Part shown: positions 48,730 to 59,413 of the stretch, in pieces
How positions within the stretch are numbered: position 1 is the first letter of the stretch
Layout of the letters: each line of letters starts with the position of its first letter
DNA from: Bog-473 sp963783245
GTDB taxonomy: Bacteria > Actinomycetota > Acidimicrobiia > Acidimicrobiales > RAAP-2
Reading direction: 5' to 3'
Assembly: GCA_963783245.1 (NCBI GenBank)
Contig: CAWAMS010000003.1
Location: 248,001-312,000, forward strand
Length of the DNA: 64,000 nucleotides
Made by a program: the position numbers and the translations under genes
Notes under the pieces: generated by a model
The model's database searches: none
Told to the model about the DNA's origin: nothing
What the model saw: the letters and a program-made list of their open reading frames with translations, nothing else

Positions 48730-50722
48730 GTGGACAAGGACCAATCGCTCGAGGTCGTCTTCTCAGACGATGACCTGATGGAGATGTACCGCCGGATGCT
48801 GGTGATCCGGGGCTTCGAAGAGCGGGTGGCTGCGCTCTATCGCGACAGCGAGGTACCGGGTTTCGTCCATCTCTCGACCGGCCAGGAGGCTTCTGCCGTC
48901 GGCGCATGCTGGCCTCTGCGCCCCGACGGACGTCATCACCTCGACCCATCGCGGTCACGGGCATTGCCTCGCAAAGGGCCTTGCGCCGCTCGGCATGTTC
49001 GCGGAGCTGATGGGCAAGGACGCCGGTACCAACCGGGGTCGTGGTGGCTCCATGCACATCGCGGACCCCAGTATCGGCATTTTCGGCGCGAACGGCATCG
49101 TGGCGGCCGGCCTGCCGATCGCCGTCGGCGCGGCGGCGGCCTCCCGACTTCGTGCCGACGGTGGCGTCGCTGTCTCGTTCTTCGGGGACGGCGCCCTGGC
49201 GCAGGGCGCGTTCCACGAGGCGGTGAACCTCGCCGCCGTGTGGCAGTTGCCCGTGGTCTTCTGGTGCGAGAACAACGGCTACGCAGAGTTCTCGCCGGCA
49301 GCGACGCAATACACCGCCAGCCTCGAGCGGCGAGCGTCGGGATACGACATCGACTGGGTCGGCGTCGACGGCAACGACGTCACCGCGACGGCCACCGTGA
49401 TGCGACGCGTCGTCGACACTGTCCGTGACGGTGGTGGTCCCGTCATCGTCGAAGCCACGACGTACCGGTGGCATGGACACTACGAGGGGGATCCGCAGCG
49501 TTACCGGCCCGTCACGGAGGTCGAGGCGTGGAAGGTCCAGGACCCGATCGTGCTGCATGCGAAGCGATTGGCGGCGGCGGGAATCAGCGCCGGGGCGATC
49601 GCGGCCCTCGAATCGTCCGTGGCGAAGGAGCTCGACGAGGACGTCGAGGCGGCCCGGGCGCTCGCACCGCCGGACACCTCCAACCTCGGCTACTACGTCA
49701 CACGCCCGCGCCCGCACCTTCCCGAGCCGGCGCCGCCGGCAACGGACGCGCCGGTGTTCCGCACGATGGACGCCATCCACTCGGCACTGGAAGTCGAGCT
49801 GGAAAGCGACGACCGCGTGTTCATCGCCGGCATCGATGTCGCCGAGGGGGGCAACGTGTTCGGCCTCATGCGAGGACTGCACGACAAATTCGGTGACCGT
49901 GTCCACGACACCCCTATCTCGGAGACGGCGATCCTGGGTCTGGGCGTCGGCGCGGCAATGGCCGGCATGCGACCCGTCGTCGAGGTGATGTACCTCGACT
50001 TCATAGGCGTGTGCCTCGACCAACTGCTGAATCAGGCGGCAAAGATGCCGTTCATGACAGGCGGGGCCGCGCAGATGTCGCTCACCGTGCGCACCCAGTT
50101 CGGTGCCGGGCGGTCGTCGGGCAGTCAGCACTCACAGAGCCTCGAGATGCTCCTCGCCCACATTCCCGGTCTGACCGTCGTCATGCCCTCGACCCCGGCC
50201 GACACCTACGGCCTGTTGAGGGCGGCCATCCAGGATCCGAACCCTGTGATCTTCATCGAGAACCGGCTGCTCTACGGCGTGAAGGGCCCACAGCCACCGG
50301 CGGACTACATCGTGCCGATCGGGAAATCGAAGGTGGTGCGACCCGGGTCGGACATCACGGTGGTGTCGGTGTCGCGGATGGTGCACGAGGCCCTGGCGGC
50401 CGCCGAGGCCGTCGCCGGCGAAGGCCTTTCCGTCGAAGTCATCGACCTGCGAACCGTGGCACCACTCGACATGGCACCCGTCCTCGAGTCTGTGCACAAG
50501 ACGAGCAGGCTCTTGATCGCCCACGAAGCCGTCGTCCCGTTCGGGATAGGCGCCGAGATCGCCGCAACGGTGGCCCGGGAAGGGTTCTGGGATCTCGACG
50601 CGCCCATCGTCCGCGTGGGCGCTGCCGCCACTCCTCCTCCGTATGCCCCCAACCTCGAGAAGGCCTGGCTGCCCGACCGCGTGGACATCGCCACGGCGCT
50701 CCGCCAGCTCGCCGCCGTCTGA
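48730..50722 (+). CDS. fused alpha-beta E1 2-oxoacid/acetoin-type dehydrogenase (frame break)
   Basis: About 663 residues: an alpha half (MYRRMLVIRGFEERVAALYR, GGSMHIADPS) with the thiamine-diphosphate motif GDGALAQGAFHEAVNLAAVW...CENN, joined by a Pro-rich linker (PHLPEPAPPATDAP, about residue 340) to a beta half (ISETAILGLGVGAAMAGMRP, VVEVMYLDFIGVCLDQLLNQ, ENRLLYGVKGP). The family decarboxylates 2-oxo acids or acetoin onto an E2 lipoyl domain. The two halves are normally separate genes, and no E2 or E3 is present in the window. The beta half is intact; one break near 48918 lies in the alpha half. GTG start. Confidence 0.87.
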
Positions 50723-50771
50723 CCCCATGAACGGCCAAAGAGCCAGCCCGTGCGCTCTGGCGGGTTGCATG

Positions 50772-50787
50772 TACTGGTCGGTCAGTA
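50772..50787. promoter_or_regulatory. TACTG-N6-CAGTA box
   Basis: TACTGGTCGGTCAGTA, perfect 5-bp arms, in the 254-bp gap between the E1 stop and the amidohydrolase ATG (50977). Same box class as 48703 and 60110. Nothing else distinctive was seen in the gap apart from TTGACA at 50895. Confidence 0.6.
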
Positions 50788-50976
50788 TAACGTTTTTCCG
50801 GTTCGCTGTCGCCGGGCATCTTCGGTGCTGTCCGGGGAGATGACCCCGGGGCCGTCGTGGGTTGGCGTCACCGACTGAGAGGGCTTGCGTACGCTTGACA
50901 TGGAGCACGGCTCGCAGAGCGACCGGGACGGATCGAAGTGAAGAAGCACGACCAAGGGACAAGGGAGGTACCGCAA

Positions 50977-52246
50977 ATGTCAGAGGAATTTGTCGTTTCG
51001 GGTGACACGCACATCATCGAGCCGATCGATCTCTTCAAGACCCGCCTTCCCAAGAACCTTCGGGATCGGGCACTCTGGGAAGAGGAATTCACGCTGGACG
51101 AGCCGCTCGTGCCGGGCGGGCACACCGAGTTCAAGAAATTGCACACAGCCGGCGTTCGACGGCTGGACCGTGTCCAAATACCGGCAGTTCCCCGGCCCCA
51201 CCCCCGACGGCGATCCCGAGCACATCCTTCGGGACATGGACATTGACGGTGTGGATGCTTCCGTGATGTTCCCGAACCTGTCCCTTTTCGTGCTGTTCAC
51301 TGACGACCACGAGCTGTCGATGGCACATGCCCGTGTCTACAACGACTTCGTCGTCGAACGGTATCTCCCCTTCAAGGACAGGATGCGCCCGACCGCCGCC
51401 ATCCCACTCACCGACATCGACGACGCGGTGGCCGAGGTGGAGCGGATCGCCCGCGCCGGGCTCGGGGCCATCCTCCTCCCCGAGCTTCCACCGGTGCCCT
51501 ACTGGTCACCCCACTACGACCCACTTTGGGCTGCCGCGCAGGCGAACGGGACTCCCGTGTTCATCCATGTGGCCACCGGCGGGGTCAAGGTGAGCGAAGG
51601 GCAGTCCCGCACGGCCAGCACGGTCAAGGGAATGATGGAAGCGGTGAACATGGGGCAGAACGCTCTCGACGAGAGTGGCCTCGCGAGCCGCTCAATGGCC
51701 GCCGGGCCCCCCGGAGGGGCCAGTCCGCAGCGGATTATCGCCCACCTCGTGAGCTCGGGTGTCTGCGAGCGCTTCCCGGATCTTCACTTCAACTTGATCG
51801 AGTTCAGCGCCGGGTGGCTGGTCTCCTACATGGGCGCCATGGACAAGGCCTGGAAGACCGGGACGGGCCAGGACAAGGATTGGTGGCTCGGATTCTGGGA
51901 CGACAGCCGTCCGCCGAACGACCAACCCCACATGGGGCGGCTTTTCAACGTCAACGACATGTGGCCATGGCCACTCAAGCCAAGCGACTACGTGCGGCGC
52001 CAGATCCACGTCCAGTTCGCGGACGACCCCGTGGCCGTGGCCGCCCGCAACATCACCGGGCTGACGACGATTATGTGGGGTAACGACTACCCGCACGCTG
52101 AAGGAACCTTCCGTTCCAGCAAGCAGTGCATCGCCGAGAACTTTGTGGGAGTTCCCGACGATGAGCGGGCGGCCATATTGGGTGGGACCCTGGCCGACAT
52201 CGTGGGCTTCGACAAGAGTGTGAAGAAGGTCCCTGCGGGCGTCTGA
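50977..52246 (+). CDS. amidohydrolase-2 family metal hydrolase/decarboxylase (frame break)
   Basis: About 422 residues, paralogue of the 7299-8568 gene. Metal motif VSGDTHIIEPIDLFKTRLP, DGDPEHILRDMDIDGVDASV, ELPPVPYWSPHYDPLWAAAQ, HFNLIEFSAGWLVSYMGAMD and active-site Asp in TIMWGNDYPHAEGTF. One break near 51160. The ATG at 50977 has GGGAGGT eight bases upstream. Catalyses hydrolysis or non-oxidative decarboxylation in known relatives. First of a plus-strand trio with the VOC protein and an SDR. Confidence 0.83.
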
Positions 52247-52344
52247 CCCTCCCGGCTTCTGTGGGGGGACGGGCTTGGCCTCCTGAAGGCACGCTGTCTG
52301 CCGGCGTCCCCAGTTCGTGCACGCGGGTGGAAAGGACGGTGCCG

Positions 52345-53328
52345 ATGCCCGACAACATGAGCCCTTCGGAGACCGACGCAGTCGGCACGCGTGGCTTTCG
52401 CGCCACGATGATGTATCACCCGAGTCACCATGTACCGGATCTCGCAGAGGCGGAGAACTGGTTCGCCCGCGTCTTCGGCCGCCCCAGCACACGGCTCGCC
52501 TCAATGTCACGCGGCGCTCCCCCACGGCCGGGGTATCCGAACGACTACTCGACCTTCACACCGATCAGCGACGTGCTGTTCGACACCATCGACCCGAAGC
52601 GCTACGTACTCCTTGACGTGCAGCGGTATGCGACGGTTCAACAGCCTCACCTCAAGGGATTCGGATGGTATTTCGAGGGGATGACCGAGCTCTACCATGC
52701 GCTCAGACGCAGCGGCTACCAGATCATCAACCAGGTCGACGAGTTCGCCGTGGGTGACGACCCACCGACAGCTGCGGGTTCCGCCATGCCTCTGTTCTTC
52801 TCCGTCCCGGCCGATGCCGGCCTGCGCTACGAGTTCTTTCCGGCGATCCCTTTTCCACTCGATCCGCGGGTTGCACCGGGCTGGACCGTGCCACCCGTCG
52901 CAGACGACGATCCTCTCGGAATCGAGCGCTGTTCCCACCACACCGTGTTGACCGGACGTCCGGAGCGGGCTCTGCGGCTCATCGCCGATATCCTCGGTGG
53001 CGACATCGTCCACGAGGGTCGCGATGAGCTGCGACGCACCACGGGGACCTCGGTCAACCTGGCTGGCTCCATCCTCGAATACGCCGTGCCGGACCCCGGT
53101 ACCCCGGCGTATGCGGACTGGGCAAAGGACGACCCGAACGACACGTACCACGCGATCACCTGGAAGGTCGCGGATCTCGAACGCGCCGAGCGGCACCTCT
53201 TGGCCCAGGGCGTCCGCATCCAGACGCGATCAGATGACACGCTCATCACGGATCCCGCCACCAGTCTCGGCGTCCCGTGGGGATTCACCAGCAGGCTGAA
53301 ACCAGGCGACCCCCGATCCGGCGAGTGA
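52345..53328 (+). CDS. VOC/glyoxalase-fold protein
   Basis: Intact 327 residues with two vicinal-oxygen-chelate modules: an N-terminal one starting HHVPDLAEAENWFARVFGR and a C-terminal one starting CSHHTVLTGRPERALRLIAD, ending in the metal-site style SILEYAVPDPG (Glu). Length and two-module layout fit extradiol-dioxygenase-like or glyoxalase-like enzymes, but the dioxygenase H-H-E triad cannot be placed with certainty. ATG 52345 chosen (AAAGGA upstream). It sits between an amidohydrolase and an SDR on the same strand; function open. Confidence 0.75.
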   Translation: MPDNMSPSETDAVGTRGFRATMMYHPSHHVPDLAEAENWFARVFGRPSTRLASMSRGAPPRPGYPNDYSTFTPISDVLFDTIDPKRYVLLDVQRYATVQQPHLKGFGWYFEGMTELYHALRRSGYQIINQVDEFAVGDDPPTAAGSAMPLFFSVPADAGLRYEFFPAIPFPLDPRVAPGWTVPPVADDDPLGIERCSHHTVLTGRPERALRLIADILGGDIVHEGRDELRRTTGTSVNLAGSILEYAVPDPGTPAYADWAKDDPNDTYHAITWKVADLERAERHLLAQGVRIQTRSDDTLITDPATSLGVPWGFTSRLKPGDPRSGE

Positions 53329-53389
53329 GCGTGCCACACGGGCCAGCCGAGCATCGACGGCGGATTCCAACTTAGGTGAGGTCACAACA

Positions 53390-54307
53390 ATGAGCATGTA
53401 CAGGTTCGACGGACGTGTCGCGGTCGTCACGGGCGCAGGGCGGGGCATTGGACGGGCCTACGCCCACCTTCTGGCCGAGCGCGGTGCGCGCGTCGTGGTG
53501 AACGACCTCGGGGGCACGATGGAAGGCGATGGTCACGACACCGAGCCTGCGCAAAGCGTCGTCAAGGAGATCGTCGGGGCAGGTGGCATTGCGATCCCCG
53601 AGACGAGCGACGTCTCCGCGGAGGCGGGTGGTCAAGCGCTCATCGACGCCGCCGTCGGCGAGTTCGGACGGATCGACATCGTCGTCAACAACGCCGGCAA
53701 CATCAGGTGGGGCGGTCTCCCCGAAGCCGACGCGGACAATCTCGGGAGCCACCTGGCCGTGCACGTCGGCGGCTCATTCAACACGACCCGAGCTGCGTGG
53801 CCGCACATGGTCGAGCAAGGGTACGGACGTCTGGTCATGACCACTTCCACGGGCATGTTCGGCCTCGCCAACAACCTCGGCTATGCCACGGCCAAGGCGG
53901 CGGTGGTCGGGATGACCCGCAGCCTCACCGTCGCCGGCCGGCCTCATGGGATCAAGATCAATCTGGTTGCCCCGAACGCATGGACGCGGATGGCGGGCGC
54001 GGTGGAGACGCCGACGCAGTCGACCCCGAAGCAGATGGAGCCCGAGCTCGTCGCGCCCATGGTCGCGTTCCTCTCCCACGAATCGTGCGATGTCAGCGGT
54101 GAGATCTACCTTGCCGGCGGTGGGCGATTCGCACGCATCTTCATCGCTGCGACGCAGGGCTTTCTCCCCCCGCAGCCGGAGCACGCGACGATCGAGGACA
54201 TCGCCGGTAACTGGGAAGCCATCAACGACGAGACCGGCTACTACGTCCCAGCCGACCTCATGGACTGGTCCGCGCACTACATGTCGCACTGGTCGTCACG
54301 AGACTGA
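53390..54307 (+). CDS. SDR of the HSD17B4/MFE-2 dehydrogenase type
   Basis: Intact 305 residues, longer than classical SDRs. FDGRVAVVTGAGRGIGRAYA, VVVNDLGGTMEGDGHDTEPA (the NDLGG segment is characteristic of peroxisomal multifunctional-enzyme-type 3-hydroxyacyl-CoA dehydrogenases), VVNNAGNIRWGG, Ser in MTTSTGMFGLAN and YATAK. The extra C-terminal ~50 residues match that subgroup. Likely oxidises a 3-hydroxyacyl-CoA. Ribosome site AGGTGAGG. Converges on the cyclase gene with 16 bp between them. Confidence 0.88.
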   Translation: MSMYRFDGRVAVVTGAGRGIGRAYAHLLAERGARVVVNDLGGTMEGDGHDTEPAQSVVKEIVGAGGIAIPETSDVSAEAGGQALIDAAVGEFGRIDIVVNNAGNIRWGGLPEADADNLGSHLAVHVGGSFNTTRAAWPHMVEQGYGRLVMTTSTGMFGLANNLGYATAKAAVVGMTRSLTVAGRPHGIKINLVAPNAWTRMAGAVETPTQSTPKQMEPELVAPMVAFLSHESCDVSGEIYLAGGGRFARIFIAATQGFLPPQPEHATIEDIAGNWEAINDETGYYVPADLMDWSAHYMSHWSSRD

Positions 54308-54323
54308 GGTCTGCCCGTCTCGG

Positions 54324-55256
54324 TTACTTCAGCGCCATGGGCGTGATGGGGGAGCCGACCGAGCCGGTGACCTTCAGGCCCGGGGCGCAGAAGAGGAACT
54401 CCCAGACACCGTCCTGCTCGCAATCGGCGGCCAACTCTTCGAAATTGAACATCTCGCCCAGCGTCAGGCCCATGTCGCGGATCGTCACCTGGTGGAACGG
54501 GATGCTGCCGCCGACCGGACTCGGCCAGACCTCACACGCCCAGTTGTCCAGTGCGAGAGCAGCGACTTCGCGCTCGTAGAGCCACCGGCAACTGTCGAGG
54601 CCGGGACCCGGCTCATTGCCCATGAAGTGCGCCTTGTCCCCCTCGAGAAACCATTGGTACGAGCCGGTCCGAACCAGCAGGATGTCTCCCGACTCGACCC
54701 GCACCCCTTGGCGCTCCTCGGCCGCGGACAGATCGGCCGAGGTGATCTCGTACGAATCTTCGAGTCGGTCGACACCCTTCAACCTCGCAATATCGAGCAG
54801 GACGCCCCGTGAGATCAGGTGCTCGACGGCCTTCGCGAAAGAGTTACGGGTGGCACCGGCCATGTTGTTGACGGCTCGGGCCGGCACGTTGTTGTAGAAG
54901 AACCCGCCGTAACCCACATGGGCCAGGCTGTCCCACTGGGTGGCGGCCTGCAGGCCCATGATGACCATGTCGTCGGCGGACATCATGCCGTCCGGGGCAC
55001 CAGCGGTATCGGACGGCAGGAAGGTCATCACGTGGACCGGGTTGATCCGGAACCCTCCGGGCAAGAACGGCCCGTCCTTGTCGAACGGCATCCCGAGGTC
55101 GAAGTTCTTTCCGGTCTTCACCAACTTGGCAGCCTCCACACGCTTCTGCGGCGTCACGAAGTTGAGTGTCCCGATCTCGTCGTCATCGCCCCAGCGGCCC
55201 CAGTTGTTCAGCTCCTTGCCGAGCTCATGGTGCGGCCACGTCTTCTCTTGACTCAC
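54324..55256 (-). CDS. cyclase-family hydrolase (kynurenine-formamidase-like fold)
   Basis: Intact 310 residues. NNWGRWGDDDEIGTLNFVTP at the start, then TQWDSLAHVGYGGFFYNN where the family usually has HxGTHxDxPxH, ISRGVLLDIARLKGVDRLED, and VESGDILLVRTGSYQWFLEG. The Mn-binding Asp and final His of the motif are kept. Members hydrolyse amides, esters or cyclic substrates. GTG start with GGAGGGG. Last gene of the six-gene minus operon from 60069; a paralogue is at 63034. Confidence 0.86.
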   Translation of the reverse strand: MSQEKTWPHHELGKELNNWGRWGDDDEIGTLNFVTPQKRVEAAKLVKTGKNFDLGMPFDKDGPFLPGGFRINPVHVMTFLPSDTAGAPDGMMSADDMVIMGLQAATQWDSLAHVGYGGFFYNNVPARAVNNMAGATRNSFAKAVEHLISRGVLLDIARLKGVDRLEDSYEITSADLSAAEERQGVRVESGDILLVRTGSYQWFLEGDKAHFMGNEPGPGLDSCRWLYEREVAALALDNWACEVWPSPVGGSIPFHQVTIRDMGLTLGEMFNFEELAADCEQDGVWEFLFCAPGLKVTGSVGSPITPMALK

Positions 55257-55315
55257 GTTCCCCTCCAAGATGCATGCAGTAACCGCCTACCGAAACAGCT
55301 CGATGAGCATGTACT

Positions 55316-55327
55316 GACTGGACGGTC
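55316..55327. promoter_or_regulatory. GACC-N4-GGTC-like box upstream of cyclase
   Basis: GACTGGACGGTC within TACTGACTGGACGGTCCA (one arm mismatch), 60 bp upstream of the cyclase GTG and 44 bp before the ligase stop. It suggests a separate promoter for the cyclase. Confidence 0.45.
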
Positions 55328-55370
55328 CAAACTTAGCCCAGGCCTTCCGGAGAAGAAACTGCCCTTGCCA

Positions 55371-56927
55371 TCACCGTCCGCGAAGCTCGCGCTTGAGGAC
55401 CTTTCCGGAAGGATTCCGCGGCAGGGCGTCGATCAGGACGACGGCTTTGGGGATCTTGAACCGCGCCAGTTGCTGGCGACAGTGATCGAGCAGTTCCTCG
55501 GGTGTCGTGGTCGCAGTCCGCGCTCACGACGACGTAGGCGACGGGAACTTCACCCCAACGGGCGTCCGCACGGCCCACCACGGCAGCCTCCAGGACAGAG
55601 TCGTGCTCATAGAGGACACGCTCGATCTCGGAGCTGGCGATGTTCTCTCCGCCGGACACGATCATGTCCTTCAGTCGATCCACGATGTAGAGGTAGCCGT
55701 CTTCATCCTGCAGCCCTATGTCTCCGGTGTGGAACCAACCTCCGGCGAACGCCGCGCTCGTGGCATCGGCATCGCGCCAATAGCCCTTGAACACTTTCGG
55801 GCCACGAAGAACGACCTCTCCCCGCTCGCCCGGCGCCCAAGGAAGCTCCGTCTTCGTCCCAGATGTCGACCTCGAGGTACTGGCACGGCCTTCCGACACT
55901 CCCCACTTTGGACCGGGTGCTCGCGCTGTCGAGAAACGTGTCGCCCGAGACCGTTTCCGTCAGCCCGTAGGCGTCAGCGAACCACGCCGACGAAAACGCC
56001 CTCTGCAGGCGCTCGATGAACGGGATCGGCATCTTCTCCCCACCACCGATGAGGAGCCGGACCGAAGAAAGATCTCGTTCCTCGATGCGCGGCAGGTCAA
56101 GAACGGCCCGAACCATGGAGGGCGCCATCCACACCGTGGTCACCCGGGAGCCTTCAATCTCGTCGACGACGCGTTCGGCATCGAATGCGGGGTGAAGAAT
56201 CGTCGTCGCCCCGGCCGCGATCAGTGACGTCGTCGTCAGGTCAAGTGCTCCGACGTGGTACAACGGTCCGCAGGCCAGTCCGATGTCCGCCTCGGTGAAT
56301 CCGAACTCGGAGACGTGCGCGTAGTTCTTCCAGGCCAGGTTGGCGTGCGTGATCATCACACCTTTGGGCCGACCGGTCGTTCCCGACGTATACATCAGGC
56401 GGTGGATGTCGTCAGCGTCGGCGTGCGCCGCGCAGCGAAGGATCGGGTGCGGCGAGGAGCGCGGAGAACGGATCCCAGCCTTCGACGCACGTGGCCGAAA
56501 TGCACACCCGAATGAGGTCGCCGAGCTCCTTCGTCGCTTCGTTCGCCGGTGCGACCAACGCGCCGTCGCACACCAGGGCCCGAGCTTCGGAGTGCTCGAG
56601 AATGAACCGAATCTCCGCTGCCGCCAGCCGCCAGTTGAGCGGCATCACGATCGCTCCGAGGTAGTTGCTCCGAAGATCGTGGCCAGGAACTCGATGTTGT
56701 TGTACGAGAGCAAACCGACGACGTCACCGGGACCGACACCTCGCGCATGCAGCCCCGCCGCCATTGCAACGGACCGCTCGACCATTCCCCGGTACGTCAC
56801 GATTTCGTCCCCGAAGACGGCCAGGGGTCTTGTCCGGCGTGCGGTTCGCGTGGTGCTCGAGCACGCCGAACCAGTTCATGTCGGGTCGCATCGTCGACCG
56901 TGGGTCTTCAAGGCGGTCTCCGCTCAT
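55371..56927 (-). CDS. acyl-CoA synthetase, ANL superfamily (multiple frame breaks)
   Basis: About 518 residues. NWFGVLEHHANRTPDKT, then MPLNWRLAAAEIRFILEHSE, A3 LMYTSGTTGRPKGVMITHAN, CGPLYHVGALDLTTTSLIAA, DAYGLTETVSGDTFLDSAST (A5), GWFHTGDIGLQDEDGYLYIV, KDMIVSGGENIASSEIERVL and the Lys segment PRNPSGKVLKRELRGR ending at 55371. Frames change near 56825, 56670, 56440, 55860 and 55515. ATGA overlap with the upstream SDR. The SGGENIASSEIE wording is that of fatty-acid/aryl-CoA ligases. Confidence 0.82.
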
Positions 56928-57707
56928 ACGAGGAGGTATCCCCCGTCGACGTTGAGCACGGTCCCGGTCACGAATGCGGCCGCATCCGAGGCGAGGAACT
57001 GGAAGGCACCGACCAGGTCAGCGGAGCGGCCCCAGCGCTTGAGGGCGGTGTGCTCCATGACGACCTCTGAAAGATGGTCGTTGCTGGTCCAGGCGTGGGC
57101 CAATGGCGAATCGAACCAACCCGGCGCCACCACGTTGACGGTGATCCCCGCCGGGGCCAGATCGAGCGCCAGTCCCTTGGCCAGGCCGACCAGGCCGGCC
57201 TTGGACGCGCTGTAGGCGGCCAGGCCCTTCCCGGGCCGTTCTCCGAGCACCGAGCCGGTGAAGATCAGCCGGCCACCCTCGGCTCATCACCCGCGCCGCG
57301 GCCCGGGCCCCGAGGAAGGCCCCGGAGAGATTGACGTCGATCACCTCGCGGAAGACCTCCGGCGACGTCGCGAGTGGACCGGCCACGATCGGGGAGACTC
57401 CGGCGTTGGATATCCACACATCCACGCCGCCCCACTCCGCCACGGTGGCATCGGCGACCGCTTCGTTGAACTCCCCATCGCGCACGTCGCCGCTCAGGAC
57501 CAGGGTGGGTCCAGCGAGTGAGGCCGCCACGGCTTTGAGGTCGCTCTCGGTCCGGGCCACCAGCGCCACCTTGGCGCCGGCCCGGGAGAAGGCGTGCGCG
57601 ACCAGTTCGCCCAGGCCCCGTGACGCCCCGGTGATCACCACCCGCTTGCCGCTGACGCCTCCCACGCTCGGGAGCTCGTCAGGGATCTCCATCCGCGGAG
57701 GCATCAT
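56924..57707 (-). CDS. short-chain dehydrogenase/reductase (frame break)
   Basis: About 260 residues. GKRVVITGASRGLGELVAHA, VALVARTESDL (Arg after beta-2, NADP-type), WISNAGVSPIVAG, then after a break near 57280 GGRLIFTGSVLGERPGKGLA and YSASK (Tyr and Lys), NVVAPGWFDSPLAHAW, LNVDGGYLLV. The start pair of ATGs lies close to a GAGGGA site; the second (57704) has the better spacing. Overlaps the ligase by ATGA. Partner for reduction or oxidation around the CoA-activation step. Confidence 0.82.
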
Positions 57708-57772
57708 TCCCTCTTCGTTTGTCGACGGCGCTCTTCGGCATCAGGAGCCACGGGTTCTCAGGGACATCTGCG

Positions 57773-58616
57773 CTATTCGATCGGCTCATCACCGAGGAGA
57801 CTGGTACGGATCATCTCCCGCGGCGAATCCGAGCGGTACGGCTCCACACGGTGCAGTACACCGCGGTTGTCCCAGATGACCGTGTCCCCGAGATGCCACT
57901 CGTGGCGATAGACGGACGCAGGCGTCGTTGACCGCTCGAGGAGATCGTCCAAGCAACGCCCTGCCCGCGACGGGATCCATCCCGACCACGCTCTCGGTTG
58001 TCGCACCGAGCACCAGCGAGTTGCGTCCCGACCGATGTCGCCAGACCAGGGGATGCTCCCTGACCAGTCCTCTGCTCCAACTTGCCTCCTGCTGCGGCGT
58101 CGGGTTCGACGTCACGAGCCGCTGCGTCGCCCCGATGGTGTGACGCACCCGGAGATTCCCGTAACGCTCCCTTTCCTCCGGTGTCAGGCGGTCGTATGCC
58201 GCATACGTGCTCGCAAACTCCGTCTGGCCTCCATTGTCAGCCAGCGCCACCGCCGAAAGGACGGTCGCCGCCTGCGGGTTCTGGCCCTCCGGCAACGTGC
58301 ATCCGTCAATGTGCCACAAGAAGGTTCCTCGGAGGTACTCGGCGGAAAGACTCTTCGAAGGGTCGAGCGTGACCAGCATGATGCCCGGAACTGCGCCCCG
58401 CCCGACCGAGTAGTCCACATCGCCGAGCCGCTGGCAGAGCGAAACCTGGGCCTCCGGCCCGAGATGCAGTCTCGGGAACACAAGGACACCATTGTCTTCA
58501 AGGGCGACGAGGATCTGTTGCGCCAACGACTCGTCGTTCACGAGACGGTCCGCGTCCAATCCGACCACCTCCGCCCCGACGTTGTTCGTCAGCTTGTTGA
58601 GCGTCAACGTGCTCAT
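57773..58616 (-). CDS. TauD/TfdA-family 2-oxoglutarate dioxygenase (frame break)
   Basis: About 280 residues, Fe(II)/2-oxoglutarate-dependent. LTNNVGAEVVGLDADRLV, ALEDNGVLVFPRLHLGPEAQ, iron ligands HxD in GTFLWHIDGCTLPEGQ and the distal His in VIWDNRGVLHRVEPY, followed by the 2-oxoglutarate Arg region REMIRTSLLG. The frame changes near 57955. ATG 58616 has GGGAAGGGA. It hydroxylates or dealkylates (taurine- or 2,4-D-like chemistry) in known members. Flanked on both sides by SDRs that could oxidise the alcohol formed. Confidence 0.88.
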
Positions 58617-58668
58617 CGCCGTCCCTTCCCGATCGGTTCGCCGCGAACACCGAACCGACGATTCTGGC

Positions 58669-59413
58669 TCAGGTGACATAGGTGCCTCCGTTGACGCTCA
58701 CGGTCTGGCCCGGTGATATAGCTCGCTTCTTCCGAACACAGGAACGCGCACGCAGCCGCGATGTCGTCGCCCGTCCCCACGCGCCCGACCGGGATGTTGC
58801 GAGCCATGGCGTCCACGCCGCCCACGGCCCCGGCTGCTTGCCACTCGTGGACCATCGGGGTGTCGATACTCGAAGGAGCGATGTTATTGACGGTGATGCC
58901 CGATGAGGCGAATTCCAGGGCCAGCGTCTTCGCCAAGGCGATAACGCCACCCTTCGATGACGCGTAGTGCGCCATCCGGGGGGCACCGCGCTGCGCGCTG
59001 GAGGACGAGATCAGTACGACACGTCCCCACTTGGCCTCTTCCATGTCCGGAAGCGCAGCCTGGACGCAGTGGAAGGTGCCCGTCAGATTTATCGCGAGCA
59101 CACGGTTCCATGACTCCAACGTGATGTCGCCGAAACGCTCGAATCTCGCGACACCGGCACTGGTCACCAGTATCCCCACGGGTCCGAGTTCGCCACGGGC
59201 CACCTCCATCGCGCGATCGACATCGCCGCGGTCGCTGACGTCAGCCTGGCTCGCGACCGCACGCCCGCCTTCCCCTTCGATCTCCTTGGCGACCTGTTCC
59301 GCCGCCTCCCCGTTGACGTCCACGACTGCGACGGCATCCCCCCGCCGCGCCAGATTCTGGGCGATGGAGCGACCCATACCGGAGCCTCCTCCGGTAACGA
59401 CAGCAACACGCAT
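58669..59413 (-). CDS. short-chain dehydrogenase/reductase (frame break)
   Basis: About 247 residues, classical SDR closely resembling the 11787 gene. VAVVTGGGSGMGRSIAQNLA, VAVVDVNGEAAEQ (Asp, NAD-type), VTSAGVARFERFG, ISSSSAQRGAPRMAHYASSK (Ser, Tyr, Lys), NNIAPSSIDTPMVHEW. The last dozen codons move to another frame near 58712 (QTVSVNGGTYVT, stop at 58669). The ATG at 59413 overlaps the CMD-like stop (TGATG). Probably oxidises the product of the adjacent TauD enzyme. Confidence 0.84.

Noticed and set aside
45740..50131. Long antisense frames at 45740-46918 (+) and 48407-50131 (-)
   Set aside because: Opposite the Rieske and E1 genes, whose cofactor motifs are unambiguous.
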